Assembly: GCF_900109375.1 (NCBI RefSeq)
Contig: NZ_FOAB01000003.1
Span: forward strand, 84,620 to 148,619
Origin: Aquimarina amphilecti
GTDB taxonomy: Bacteria; Bacteroidota; Bacteroidia; Flavobacteriales; Flavobacteriaceae
Direction of reading: 5' to 3'
DNA length: 64,000 bases
Below the pieces are notes generated by a model. That model was not told the origin of the DNA and did not search any database. It saw only the letters and a program-made list of their open reading frames with translations. Of this stretch, positions 33,779 to 41,868 are shown piece after piece. Position 1 is the stretch's first letter, and each line of letters begins with the position of its first letter. The position numbers were made by a program, and so were the translations under genes.

Positions 33779-34210
33779 TTGGAGAAAACAATACATATAA
33801 TTCGGCAACCCTATGAAGAACCATATCACATAAATTTGATTTTTAGAGCATCTAATGGCCAGAGTACTGGAGAACTTGAAATTTATGACAACGCTGAACA
33901 GCTTAAGGAATTAGCAGATGCTCTTGAAGGTTTTCCATTTAATGGGACAAAAACATTTCTTTGGGAATTAGGTTCGGAAAAACCAAAAGACAATTTCGCA
34001 TTCTATTTCAAATGCGAATTTTCTTTATTAAAACACTCAAGTGACTGTATTGTCCGGATTAGATTAAACAATAATAAAAATTCTTTATCGGAATTTAATA
34101 TCCAATGTTACACTACTGAACTAAACAAATTAGGACAATTATTTCGTGAGTTTTCAAAATTAAAAAAGAAGACTCTTACTTGGTATGGGTTCGATGGCGA
34201 AGTGAAATAA
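33779..34210 (+). CDS. hypothetical protein, 143 aa (TTG start)
   Basis: The start is TTG at 33779; no ATG precedes the conserved-looking beginning 'EKTIHIIRQPYEEPYHINL'. The protein is soluble and alpha/beta, with a 'ELADALEGFPF' helix and a 'FREFSKLKKKTLTWYG' C-terminal helix. Proteins of this general look are often found as immunity or single-cassette proteins, but I cannot name the family. Confidence 0.5.
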   Translation: MEKTIHIIRQPYEEPYHINLIFRASNGQSTGELEIYDNAEQLKELADALEGFPFNGTKTFLWELGSEKPKDNFAFYFKCEFSLLKHSSDCIVRIRLNNNKNSLSEFNIQCYTTELNKLGQLFREFSKLKKKTLTWYGFDGEVK

Positions 34211-34213
34211 ATA

Positions 34214-34320
34214 ACTACATGCAACAAGGTGTAAAAAACATAGCTAATCAGTGCTAAACCGAAAGATTTGCGATTATTTACAAAGATGTTCAAATTTTTA
34301 AATTTAGCTTTTAGAATAGA
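34214..34320 (+). repeat. truncated cassette-type site (left half)
   Basis: AACTACATGCAACAAGGTGT and TAAAAAACATAGC start the element. The section GTGCTAAACCGAAAGATTTG to GAAAAATTAAAA parallels 23070-23140. The right arm is absent and the next gene starts directly after it. Confidence 0.45.
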
Positions 34321-34340
34321 AAAATTAAAAATAAACCATA

Positions 34341-35321
34341 ATGAAAACAACTTTTAACGTGTTATTTTTATTCTTCTTAACTGTTTTTAGTACTAAATCT
34401 TTTTCACAGAAGATGATTGAATCTTACGAACCAGTAAAAAATGATAGTTTAAGAGTTGGAATAGGAGAAAATGATTTTTTGCCTTTTATTCAAAAAGGTT
34501 ATACTCTAATGCTTCCTGAAAATAAGGAAATAAAAGGTGTACTTATTTTTCTCGAAGATTCAAGGTATGACAAAAAAAACCACAGCTCAAAGCAGATGTA
34601 TACGCCAGCAACGAAACAAGACTTTGCGGTATTATCTGTTTCAACCGAAATTCCACTTGATTTCTATTTTTCTAAATCATCTATGAATTCTACACATAAT
34701 CTAATTAAAGAAGTGTTTAATAAACATAATTTACCTAATGAAAACATTTTCTTTTTAGGAGCAAGTTTAGTTGGACATAGAGCGATGCGATATATTAAAT
34801 TCGTGAAAGAGAGTGACTTCAAATTTAAACTTAAAATAGAAGGTATTGTTATCTGTAATTTCACAATGGATTTTACAAGAAAATGGTATCAACATAAACG
34901 TGATATCAGAATTAATCGAATTGATCTTTGGGAACCAAAATTTATAAATTATCTATTAGAAAAATACTTGGAAGGAACACCAAAAACTAATCCCAAAAAT
35001 TATCACAACTTCTCATCTTACAGTTACTTTGATGAAAAAAATGAAAATGTTAAGATTTACAATGAATATGGAGTTCGAGCATATATAGAACCTGCAATAA
35101 AATATAAACTGACAAAACAACTAAGAACATTATACGATAATAATTCGACAGATATAGTTGGCTTTTTAGCTGAATTGAAACTAGCAGGAAATAAAAATAC
35201 CGAATTAATTGTATTACAACCCGAGGACAACCCATCATCAAAAAAGAATACTCAATCAACTTGGGATGCAATAAATAAAGATGAACTTATGGATTGGATT
35301 CAAAAGCAAACGGAAAAATAA
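34341..35321 (+). CDS. secreted alpha/beta-hydrolase-like protein
   Basis: The 326-aa protein has a signal peptide (ending SFSQ). The core shows 'GYTLMLPENKEIKGVLIFLED' as the first strands and FFLGASLVGHRAMRYIKF at the place of a nucleophile elbow (G-A-S-L-V instead of G-x-S-x-G). Catalytic residues are thus only partly conserved. Exported, function unknown. It stands directly behind a truncated cassette site. Confidence 0.55.
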   Translation: MKTTFNVLFLFFLTVFSTKSFSQKMIESYEPVKNDSLRVGIGENDFLPFIQKGYTLMLPENKEIKGVLIFLEDSRYDKKNHSSKQMYTPATKQDFAVLSVSTEIPLDFYFSKSSMNSTHNLIKEVFNKHNLPNENIFFLGASLVGHRAMRYIKFVKESDFKFKLKIEGIVICNFTMDFTRKWYQHKRDIRINRIDLWEPKFINYLLEKYLEGTPKTNPKNYHNFSSYSYFDEKNENVKIYNEYGVRAYIEPAIKYKLTKQLRTLYDNNSTDIVGFLAELKLAGNKNTELIVLQPEDNPSSKKNTQSTWDAINKDELMDWIQKQTEK

Positions 35322-35406
35322 CTACCTACAACAGCGTGTATAAAAGATAGCTAGTAAGTACTTAATCTAAAGGTTGAGAATAATTAACTTTCTGAAAAAA
35401 TAAAAT
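35322..35406 (+). repeat. short truncated cassette-type site
   Basis: CTACCTACAACAGCGTGTAT and AAAAGATAGCTAG are followed by AGTACTTAATCTAAAGGTTG. This matches the left arm and first inner segment of other sites; the right arm is missing before the VOC gene. Confidence 0.4.
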
Positions 35407-35832
35407 ATGGCAACAATCAATACGTATTTAAGCTTTATGGGTAATACTGAAAAAGCATTTAATTTTTACAAATCAGTATTTGGTACTGAATTCGTTGGTG
35501 GAATAAGACGCTTTGGGGATATGCCTGATAATGATTTAATGTCGGAAGAGGATAAACGAAAAATAATGCATGTTGGTTTACCAATAGGGCCTGGAAATTT
35601 ACTTATGGGGACTGATCTACTTGAATCCAAGGGACAATCGCTAACATTCGGGAATAATTATTATATATCTATTAGCCCAGAGAGTAAAGAAGAAGCTGTA
35701 AAATTATTTAATGGGCTTTCATCAGGAGGAACGATAATATCACCACTAGAAGATACATTTTGGGGTGCATACTTTGGGTCATTTACAGATAAATTCGGAG
35801 TGCAATGGATGGTAAATTATCTTAAACAATAA
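35407..35832 (+). CDS. VOC family protein (PhnB/glyoxalase-like)
   Basis: The 141-aa protein has a vicinal-oxygen-chelate fold of PhnB type: INTYLSFMGNTEKAFNFYKS, then 'MHVGLPIGPGNLLMGTD', and the end WGAYFGSFTDKFGVQWMVNY. PhnB-like proteins often lack the glyoxalase metal site; here His is present in MHVGL and Asp/Glu elsewhere, so metal binding is undecided. Single-gene cassette, function unknown beyond fold. Confidence 0.88.
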   Translation: MATINTYLSFMGNTEKAFNFYKSVFGTEFVGGIRRFGDMPDNDLMSEEDKRKIMHVGLPIGPGNLLMGTDLLESKGQSLTFGNNYYISISPESKEEAVKLFNGLSSGGTIISPLEDTFWGAYFGSFTDKFGVQWMVNYLKQ

Positions 35833-35998
35833 AAAACCAAGCACAACAACATCTGTAATTTATTGTGGTGAAATTTCCTGAATGGGAATTCTTATCTTGC
35901 AATAAAGAGCTTGATTATCTCGATATAGTTCTCGTAGATAATTCTGCAACGAAACAATAGCCCACCTATTAAATATACATCTTAAATAAAAATAATTT
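35833..35998. other. intergenic spacer
   Basis: CCAAGCACAACAACATCTGT after the VOC stop resembles the left ends of truncated sites at 34214 and 35322. TGGTGAAATTTCCTGAATGG and GAATTCTTATC form a weak hairpin. No gene seen. Confidence 0.3.
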
Positions 35999-36343
35999 AT
36001 GCCACATTTTGTAATTGACTGTTCTCAAAATATTATAAAAACAAAATCACCAAAAAAAATTATCCAAAAAGTATACGATACCGCAGAATCAACTGACCTT
36101 TTTGATAAGGGAGATATTAAAGTAAGAATCAATCCTTTTGAATATTACAATATCGGGAATACTGAAGATGATTTTATTCACATCTTCGCTAATATTATGG
36201 AAGGACGAACCATTTCTCAAAAAAAGAATTTATCGAGAAAGATTATTACTGAATTGAAATTAATGTTCCCTAACGTCCCGATTATTTCAATCAATATTAG
36301 GGATTTTGAAAAAGCAACGTACTGCAACAAATCAATGGTGTAA
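35999..36343 (+). CDS. 5-carboxymethyl-2-hydroxymuconate isomerase-like tautomerase
   Basis: The 114-aa protein starts MPHFVIDCSQNI; the proline after the start Met is the catalytic base of the tautomerase superfamily. It continues like CHMI proteins, with 'IKVRINPFEYYNIGNTEDDFIHIFANIMEGR' and 'LSRKIITELKLMFP'. CHMI isomerises a homoprotocatechuate-pathway intermediate, but no other genes of that pathway are nearby, so the actual substrate is unknown. Single-gene cassette. Confidence 0.85.
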   Translation: MPHFVIDCSQNIIKTKSPKKIIQKVYDTAESTDLFDKGDIKVRINPFEYYNIGNTEDDFIHIFANIMEGRTISQKKNLSRKIITELKLMFPNVPIISINIRDFEKATYCNKSMV

Positions 36344-36363
36344 AACTAAAAATGTAAAACCAT

Positions 36364-36430
36364 TAGTAACATCATATATGAAATATAGTGCTTATCCTCT
36401 GCCCTACGTTTCTTATACGAGACGTTGGCG
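36364..36430 (+). repeat. short attC-like palindrome (67 bp)
   Basis: The left arm TAGTAACATCATATATGAAA and TATAGTGC pairs with the right arm CCTACGTTTCTTATACGAGA and CGTTGGC with bulged bases. At 67 bp it has the size of classic short attC sites and ends in GTTGGC, 17 bp before the next start. Confidence 0.6.
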
Positions 36431-36447
36431 GTCACATAAAAACTCAA

Positions 36448-36873
36448 ATGAAAATAACAAAAGAAAAACTTGATAAAGATCTAGACATTGAAGGATCATA
36501 TAAAATAATCGTAACACTCAATACTAAAAAAATCGATTTAAGACTAGATCCTGATGATGCAACAATTGAAGAAACAATAGTATTAGCAAACAAGCTTTTA
36601 GAGAATTTCGAATTCTATGAAAAAAAAGCAAAGGATGCTATTGTCAGAGATTTTTTGGACAACTATAATGAAAATTGGGCGGATGAAAAAAATGGGCATC
36701 CACAATTGGAGGAACAAGGATTTAGGAATAATTTAGAATTAAATGGAATTAATTTTTTATCAAAAGATTCTATTGATGTTTTTTACAATGAAAATGGAAT
36801 GTTTGGAAATCACTCCTTGATTGCACAATCATTTGATGGAGAAAATTTTGACGACTCAACAATGTATGGATAA
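36448..36873 (+). CDS. DUF2262-like hypothetical protein
   Basis: The 141-aa protein is started at 36448, just after the palindrome; the longer ATG at 36388 lies inside the palindrome and is not used. The C-terminus 'IDVFYNENGMFGNHSLIAQ' followed by 'SFDGENFDDSTMYG' resembles DUF2262/DUF6985-type domains often found in polymorphic-toxin immunity neighbourhoods. The assignment is tentative. Single-gene cassette. Confidence 0.5.
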   Translation: MKITKEKLDKDLDIEGSYKIIVTLNTKKIDLRLDPDDATIEETIVLANKLLENFEFYEKKAKDAIVRDFLDNYNENWADEKNGHPQLEEQGFRNNLELNGINFLSKDSIDVFYNENGMFGNHSLIAQSFDGENFDDSTMYG

Positions 36874-36942
36874 AAATGAACAGATAAATCAATTGGTTCA
36901 GGTATGTTTGCTTTGATTTGATTTATATATTTGGCATTGTAC
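36874..36942 (+). repeat. 70-bp repeat related to 23955-24024
   Basis: It contains AACAGATAAATCAATTGG, GGTATGTTTGCTTTGATT and TATATATTTGGC in the same order as the right part of the spacer before 24039. The GCTAAC core found there is replaced by ATTGTAC. Confidence 0.5.
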
Positions 36943-36979
36943 ATAAGCTAAAAAACAAAGTAATAGATTAAAAGTTTTA

Positions 36980-37807
36980 ATGAAAACAATAATTAACTCT
37001 TTGAAAAACTATATTAGTTTTTCAAATTTTTGGGTTAGAAATACCCTTATAATTGTATTAATTTCTATTGTATTAAACCATCTTTTTGAACCGAAAAATT
37101 TCCCTTTTAACAAAGGTTATGAATTTCCTCTATTTCCTATAACGGTTTCAATTATTGGAGGAAGTCTAATGATTATTATCGCTCGTTTCAATTTTATATA
37201 TTTTAAAAACAAATACTTCACAAAACAAATTAACACACAACTACTTTTACGTTTTCTGTTTTCAACTTTAGGCTATATTACCATACTATACCTCTTCTTC
37301 TATTATGGTTTAAACGGTTTGATTAATGGAATTGAATCATACAGTATGTATCATTTACTAACAGGACTTTCACTATCTCTACTAATTTGCACTCTCGGAA
37401 TTGCTCTTTTATTTTCAACTGATATTTATAAGCTTCACAAACTTATTTCCATAAAAGGCACAATTAAAGTTCAACAAGGAGGAAAAATAACCTTAGTTAA
37501 CTATGCTGAAATTGCCTTTATACATAGTGAAAACAAAATAGTGTATATTGTAAAAACTGATGGAACCTCAATTATTACGGATTTTACCCTTAATGAAATT
37601 GAAAATGAAGTCAGTGAACAAAGCTTCTATAGAGCTAATAGACAAACCATACTTCATGTCCGCTCTATCGAGCAAGTGCAGTCCATAGAAAATGGCAAAT
37701 TATCTGTACTAATAAAACCAATAATTTCTGATAAAAAAGCTTTTCAAATAAATATCAGTAGATATAAAAAGCAAGAATTCATGAATTGGTTTAAGGGTAA
37801 ACTATAA
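36980..37807 (+). CDS. LytTR-family membrane-bound transcription regulator
   Basis: The 275-aa protein has four membrane helices (about residues 22-40, 52-72, 90-112 and 125-148) and a C-terminal LytTR domain (about 165-275). The domain has LVNYAEIAFIHSENKIVYIV, FYRANRQTILHVRSIEQVQ and a final basic strand RYKKQEFMNWFKG. It is the second LytTR regulator of this form in the array. The neighbouring CPBP gene is broken, so its target is unclear. Confidence 0.82.
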   Translation: MKTIINSLKNYISFSNFWVRNTLIIVLISIVLNHLFEPKNFPFNKGYEFPLFPITVSIIGGSLMIIIARFNFIYFKNKYFTKQINTQLLLRFLFSTLGYITILYLFFYYGLNGLINGIESYSMYHLLTGLSLSLLICTLGIALLFSTDIYKLHKLISIKGTIKVQQGGKITLVNYAEIAFIHSENKIVYIVKTDGTSIITDFTLNEIENEVSEQSFYRANRQTILHVRSIEQVQSIENGKLSVLIKPIISDKKAFQINISRYKKQEFMNWFKGKL

Positions 37808-37834
37808 AATACAATGATCATTTAGCTGTTATTT

Positions 37835-38345
37835 TGATACCATTCGGAAAAAACGAGTTGTACATCCCTCTGTAACCTACATTATCGTTCTTTGTTATAT
37901 TTTATACCTATCAGGATATTTCCAAATGATTATAGCAGCTTTATTACTATTAATAGCGAGTGCAATAGAATACAAAAAAGATTTTTTTACCTCTTTAGGT
38001 TTTCAACGTAAAAGAATAAATATAAAAAGTTTATTAATCATAGCTCCTCTATTAGCAATAATTATATTCCTATTCAATGGCTATGTATTGATGCCAATCA
38101 TCACCTATCTTACTGAACAATCTATAGATTATTCTGAATTCGAACGCTACAAAGGAAACTTGCCAGTTATATTAACCTTCCTTGTTTTTGTTTGGTTATC
38201 CGCAGCATTTGCTGAAGAAATTGTATTTAGAGGGTACTTAATGAAACAGTTTACTAAAAAGGATAAAGGCAAAATATGTAAATTTGATTTAGTAATAATT
38301 CAAAATCTAGTGCTTATCATCAGCTATAAGCCCCTATTAAGATAG
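37835..38345 (+). pseudogene. CPBP-family intramembrane protease, truncated at both ends
   Basis: Open sequence from about 37835 encodes 'VVHPSVTYIIVLCYILYLSG', runs into the ATG at 37926 and reaches FAEEIVFRGYLMKQFTKKDKGK. The glutamate pair and Arg are motif 1 of CPBP/Abi proteases. Motifs 2-4 (FxxxH and HxxxN/B) and the last helices are missing. After DKGK the frame runs into unrelated sequence containing CTAGTGCTTATCATCAGC, which resembles the cassette palindrome at 36385. No in-frame start exists for the N-terminal part. The gene looks cut by a cassette-type recombination. Confidence 0.7.
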
Positions 38346-38376
38346 ATTTTAGCTGATTAATGAGCAATCATAATTC

Positions 38377-39258
38377 ATGAAAGATAGCATAGAAAATATT
38401 ATTTTTTCACGGTTCGTTAACCAACCTATTCCTTTTGAATTCATATCCATCGAAGAATTATATAGACGTTGTAAAGAAAGTAACTATGACTTATCAAATC
38501 CACATAGAATCAAATTTAATGCATTGATATTAATTACAGAAGGCGAAAGTTTTCATACTATTGACTTCAAAGAAGAAGTTTTATCTCCAGGTGTAATTTT
38601 ACCTCTAACTAAAGACCAAGTTCATTCTTTTAATAAAGACCTGACTGTTAAAGGATATGTTATTTCTTTTGAAGAAAACTTTATTACTGAAAATATAAGT
38701 GAAAAGAATCTATTTCATTTTCTACATATTTATCACACACCAAGTATTTTGATTGGAAAAGAGAATATAGCAACCTTGAAACCTCTGCTACAACTTCTTG
38801 AAAATCTACATTTAGAATCTAATGATATTATGAAGGCAGAAATTATCAATTCCGTTTTTATAGCGTTACTATTTCAAATAAAACGTCTTTCCATTTATCA
38901 GCACAAAACATTTGAAAGTAAGCGATTCAAAGATTTTATTCAGTTTAAACATTTAATTACAAAGCACTACCACGAAAGCCATAATGTAAAAGATTATGCG
39001 AAAAAATTAACTGTGTCTTATAAATATTTAAATGATATTTGTAAACAGATTGGTCATAAAACAGCCAAAGCTTTCTTAGATAGTTGGTTATTACTTGAAG
39101 CCAAACGAAATATTTCTGAAAACAAATATACTTCTCAAGAAATAGCCTATAAAATGGGTTTTAAAGAGCCTTCGAACTTCATTCGGTTTTTTAAAAAATT
39201 CACAAATCTAACTCCGAATCAATTTCAACAGAAATTAGAAAAAACTACTCACAGTTAG
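38377..39258 (+). CDS. AraC family transcriptional regulator
   Basis: The 293-aa protein has an N-terminal cupin-like sensor domain (about 1-170) and a C-terminal double helix-turn-helix (about 185-285): DYAKKLTVSYKYLNDICKQ and 'SQEIAYKMGFKEPSNFIRFFKKFTNLTPNQF'. It stands 83 bp before the peroxiredoxin/DoxX/NTF2 operon on the same strand and is its likely regulator. Confidence 0.9.
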   Translation: MKDSIENIIFSRFVNQPIPFEFISIEELYRRCKESNYDLSNPHRIKFNALILITEGESFHTIDFKEEVLSPGVILPLTKDQVHSFNKDLTVKGYVISFEENFITENISEKNLFHFLHIYHTPSILIGKENIATLKPLLQLLENLHLESNDIMKAEIINSVFIALLFQIKRLSIYQHKTFESKRFKDFIQFKHLITKHYHESHNVKDYAKKLTVSYKYLNDICKQIGHKTAKAFLDSWLLLEAKRNISENKYTSQEIAYKMGFKEPSNFIRFFKKFTNLTPNQFQQKLEKTTHS

Positions 39259-39341
39259 ATATTGACTATTTGTTTGAAAACATAGATTATCAAATTTCCA
39301 GTGTTTGACAGGATATTTGTACCAACAAAAATGGTATAAAT

Positions 39342-40004
39342 ATGACATTGCAAGAACAGCTAAAACAAATGCGGAATGCTACTATGGAAAGAATGCCGCA
39401 GTCGATAATTAAAGTCTTTACTAATAGTATTGATAATATTAGAAAAAATCACTTAAAAGAAAATGCACACCAAGTAGGAGACAATGTTACAGACATGAGT
39501 CTTCAAAATATCAATGGAGACCATTTATTACTAAGTGATTTTATAAAAAAGGAATTTCTAATTCTAAATTTTTACAGAGGTGGTTGGTGCCCTTATTGTA
39601 ACATGGAATTACGGGAATATGAAAACTTACGGAAAAGTTTTAATGCATTAGGTGTTGACATTGTCGGGATAAGTGCTGAAATACCAGAATTGGCGAACCA
39701 GACAATTACTAAAAATGCACTTTCGTTTCCTGTCTTAACAGATATTGATGCCAAGTTAATGAAAGCGACCGGTATCATTTTTAAACTTGATGAGGCGTCC
39801 AAAAAGGAATTTCAAAATTTCGGAATGGATTTTACCAAAATTCACGGAAATAACAATTTCGAATTACCAGTTCCTGCAGTTTATGTAATTGATAAAAAAA
39901 TGGAAGTTGTATTTGTTCATTTCGAAGAAGACTATATGACACGTCTGGAACCAATGGAACTCTTAAACATTTTAAAAACGAATATAATCCCCGAAAAACT
40001 TTAA
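39342..40004 (+). CDS. peroxiredoxin-like AhpC/TSA family protein
   Basis: The 220-aa protein has a thioredoxin fold with an N-terminal helical extension (residues 1-45). The active site in FYRGGWCPYCNMELREYE has a Cys-x-x-Cys arrangement, and VPAVYVIDKKMEVVFVHFEEDY lies near the end. Members reduce peroxides or act as thiol oxidoreductases. It is cytoplasmic and heads a three-gene operon with gaps of 4 and 5 bp. Confidence 0.88.
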   Translation: MTLQEQLKQMRNATMERMPQSIIKVFTNSIDNIRKNHLKENAHQVGDNVTDMSLQNINGDHLLLSDFIKKEFLILNFYRGGWCPYCNMELREYENLRKSFNALGVDIVGISAEIPELANQTITKNALSFPVLTDIDAKLMKATGIIFKLDEASKKEFQNFGMDFTKIHGNNNFELPVPAVYVIDKKMEVVFVHFEEDYMTRLEPMELLNILKTNIIPEKL

Positions 40005-40008
40005 TATT

Positions 40009-40392
40009 ATGAAAACAGATAAAATTATTTACTGGATTTCAACCGGAATACTTAGTGCATTATTTATGTTTAGTTCGATGATGTATATCTTTAATTACCC
40101 AAGAATCGAAGGTTTTTTTATAAACCTCGGATTTCCAATTTGGATTATCTACCCATTAGCAATTTTAAAAACATTTGGAGTCTTAGCCATACTTACCAAA
40201 AAAAACAACTTTTTAAAAGAACTCGCTTACGCAGGGTTTCTATTTGATGTAATACTTGCTTTAAGTGCTCATATAATGGTCAATGACAGAGAATTTATGC
40301 CCTCTGTAATTGCTATAATCGCAACTATTCTCTCATGGATTTATGATAGAAAAGTATTCGGAAAATATACTCAAACCTTTACTAAATCTTAA
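40009..40392 (+). CDS. DoxX-like four-helix membrane protein
   Basis: The 127-aa protein has four predicted membrane helices, with 'ISTGILSALFMFSSMMYIFN' in the first and FPIWIIYPLAILKTFGVLAIL in the second pair, the usual DoxX-like order. Family members are membrane partners of oxidoreductases. It lies between the peroxiredoxin and NTF2-fold genes. Confidence 0.85.
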   Translation: MKTDKIIYWISTGILSALFMFSSMMYIFNYPRIEGFFINLGFPIWIIYPLAILKTFGVLAILTKKNNFLKELAYAGFLFDVILALSAHIMVNDREFMPSVIAIIATILSWIYDRKVFGKYTQTFTKS

Positions 40393-40397
40393 AAAAA

Positions 40398-40784
40398 ATG
40401 AATACTCAAACAAAACAAGGAATAAAAAAAACGATTGAGAGTTTAATAGAAACTGCTACAACTTTCGATATTGAAAAATTAGATTCGATCTATCACGATA
40501 ATATGCAAGTTATAATGATTGATGCATCTGGACAAACAATGATTTCTAATAAGCAAACGTTCAAAGATTTATTTCAATCTAAACTCGATAATGGTGATGA
40601 ACCGCTAAATACTTGGGCTGAATTCTACCACATTGAGTCTAACCAAAACAATGGTCATGCAATATTAAAACGAAAAGTTAACTTAACTGGAGTTGAGCAA
40701 AAAATAGCTCTTAGTATTGATTTAATTTGGGAGGATAATCGTTGGCAAGTAACTAGAGAAGTTATTTTTACAGAATTTGAATGA
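40398..40784 (+). CDS. NTF2-like (DUF4440/SnoaL type) protein
   Basis: The 128-aa protein has an NTF2 cone fold: TKQGIKKTIESLIETATTFD, 'LDSIYHDNMQVIMIDASGQT', 'ISNKQTFKDLFQSKLDNG' and two final strands 'KIALSIDLIWEDNRWQVTREV'. It may be a small-molecule-binding or isomerase-like domain; substrate unknown. It is the last gene of the operon and is followed by a hairpin. Confidence 0.8.
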   Translation: MNTQTKQGIKKTIESLIETATTFDIEKLDSIYHDNMQVIMIDASGQTMISNKQTFKDLFQSKLDNGDEPLNTWAEFYHIESNQNNGHAILKRKVNLTGVEQKIALSIDLIWEDNRWQVTREVIFTEFE

Positions 40785-40789
40785 TAACC

Positions 40790-40915
40790 TAATTAATAAC
40801 GGTTTAAGTAATTACTCAAACCGTTATTTTATTAAATAAAGTATATTGTGATATAGAAAGCAGTTGCAATAATTTTGCTACTACTCATATATAAAATCGT
40901 TAGTAATAATTTAAG
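40790..40915 (+). repeat. 126-bp direct repeat, copy 1 (terminator plus cassette-type end)
   Basis: It is repeated at 53438-53563 without gaps and with six substitutions. Its left part is a hairpin (AATAACGGTTT 40795-40805 with AAACCGTTATT 40818-40828, then TT-rich) that can end the NTF2 operon. Its right part ends CATATATAAAATCGTTAGTA, like the right ends of the cassette sites in the 21-37 kb array. Confidence 0.75.
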
Positions 40916-40927
40916 GCAATCTGACAA

Positions 40928-41791
40928 TCATAATTTTTCTAGTTTAGCAAAACCTACTGTCTTTCTATAATTATCCGGAGAAACACCTACCTTCTTTTTA
41001 AAAAATCTACTAAAATAAAATTCATCATCATAACCAAGATTAGCTGCAATTTGTTTCAAAGGTTTAGAGGTTAAATAGAGTTCACGTTTAGCCTCTATAA
41101 CGATTCTATTAGAAATTAATTTACTAGGTGTTTGCTGCAAATATTTTTTTACAATTCCTGCCAATGTCTTAGTGCTAACGCACAAAAAATCTGCATATTC
41201 ACTAGGAGAATGTAACTCAAAATAATTTTTCTCAATAGCATCAACTAAATTTTGTAATATTTCGGATTGACCATCAGAAAATTTTGGCACCGTATCTTTA
41301 TCGAATTGTTTTTTCTGTCTAACTGCTTCTATTAAAAAAACCTTTAAAAAAGCGACAAGAACTTCATGTTGAGCAATAGAATCACTATCCATCTCCTTTG
41401 AAATTTGATCTATGAGATTTAAAAATAATGCTTCTTCAGAAATTTTAAAATGTGGTAATCCAAAAAAGTTATTAAAAAGAATACCCTCTGTTTCGATCTC
41501 ATTTTGATGTCTATATGTGCAGAAAAAATCTGGATGAAAATTTAATAACCATCCTGAACAAGGTTCTTCAGAAGAAATCATAAAAGGTTGATAAGGCGAC
41601 AAGCAAATCATCTGGTTTCCTTGTAATTCACAAATAGAAAGATCTACACTTAACTTATAATTGTTTCCTTTTAGTAAAACAATAGAATAATAATTTTTTC
41701 TCTGTAAATGATCAAATTGATTAAGATCATCAAACCTTTCTAGTCTAAAGGCTAGTTCTCCATTTTGCTTATCAATAATAATTTGAGCCAT
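40928..41791 (-). CDS. AraC family transcriptional regulator
   Basis: The 287-aa protein has an N-terminal cupin-type sensor (about 1-165; 'MICLSPYQPFMISSEEPCSGW') and a C-terminal AraC HTH (about 185-280; SEYADFLCVSTKTLAGIVKK and 'PLKQIAANLGYDDEFYFSRFFKKKVGVSPDNYRK' in two parts). It lies 77 bp after the tandem monooxygenase-fold gene, with a terminator between them. Confidence 0.9.
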   Translation of the reverse strand: MAQIIIDKQNGELAFRLERFDDLNQFDHLQRKNYYSIVLLKGNNYKLSVDLSICELQGNQMICLSPYQPFMISSEEPCSGWLLNFHPDFFCTYRHQNEIETEGILFNNFFGLPHFKISEEALFLNLIDQISKEMDSDSIAQHEVLVAFLKVFLIEAVRQKKQFDKDTVPKFSDGQSEILQNLVDAIEKNYFELHSPSEYADFLCVSTKTLAGIVKKYLQQTPSKLISNRIVIEAKRELYLTSKPLKQIAANLGYDDEFYFSRFFKKKVGVSPDNYRKTVGFAKLEKL

Positions 41792-41822
41792 AACAGTCTA
41801 TACCTTTTTTTAGTATTACTTA

Positions 41823-41857
41823 TTAAAAAGAAAGGAGTGTTTGCTACACTCCTTTCT
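41823..41857 (-). terminator. intrinsic terminator (minus strand)
   Basis: AGAAAGGAGTGT (41829-41840) and ACACTCCTTTCT (41846-41857) form a perfect 12-bp stem with a 5-nt loop. On the minus strand TTTTTAATA follows. It ends the transcript of the gene at 41869-42588. Confidence 0.88.
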
Positions 41858-41868
41858 AAAGATAACAA

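Noticed and set aside
35999..36343. Part of a homoprotocatechuate degradation pathway
   Set aside because: Only the isomerase-like protein is present; no dioxygenase, dehydrogenase or decarboxylase of the pathway is nearby.
21327..38345. Insertion-sequence or transposon interpretation of the accessory array
   Set aside because: No transposase, no terminal inverted repeats around the block and no target-site duplications were seen; the single-gene spacing at GTTAGC ends fits cassettes better.
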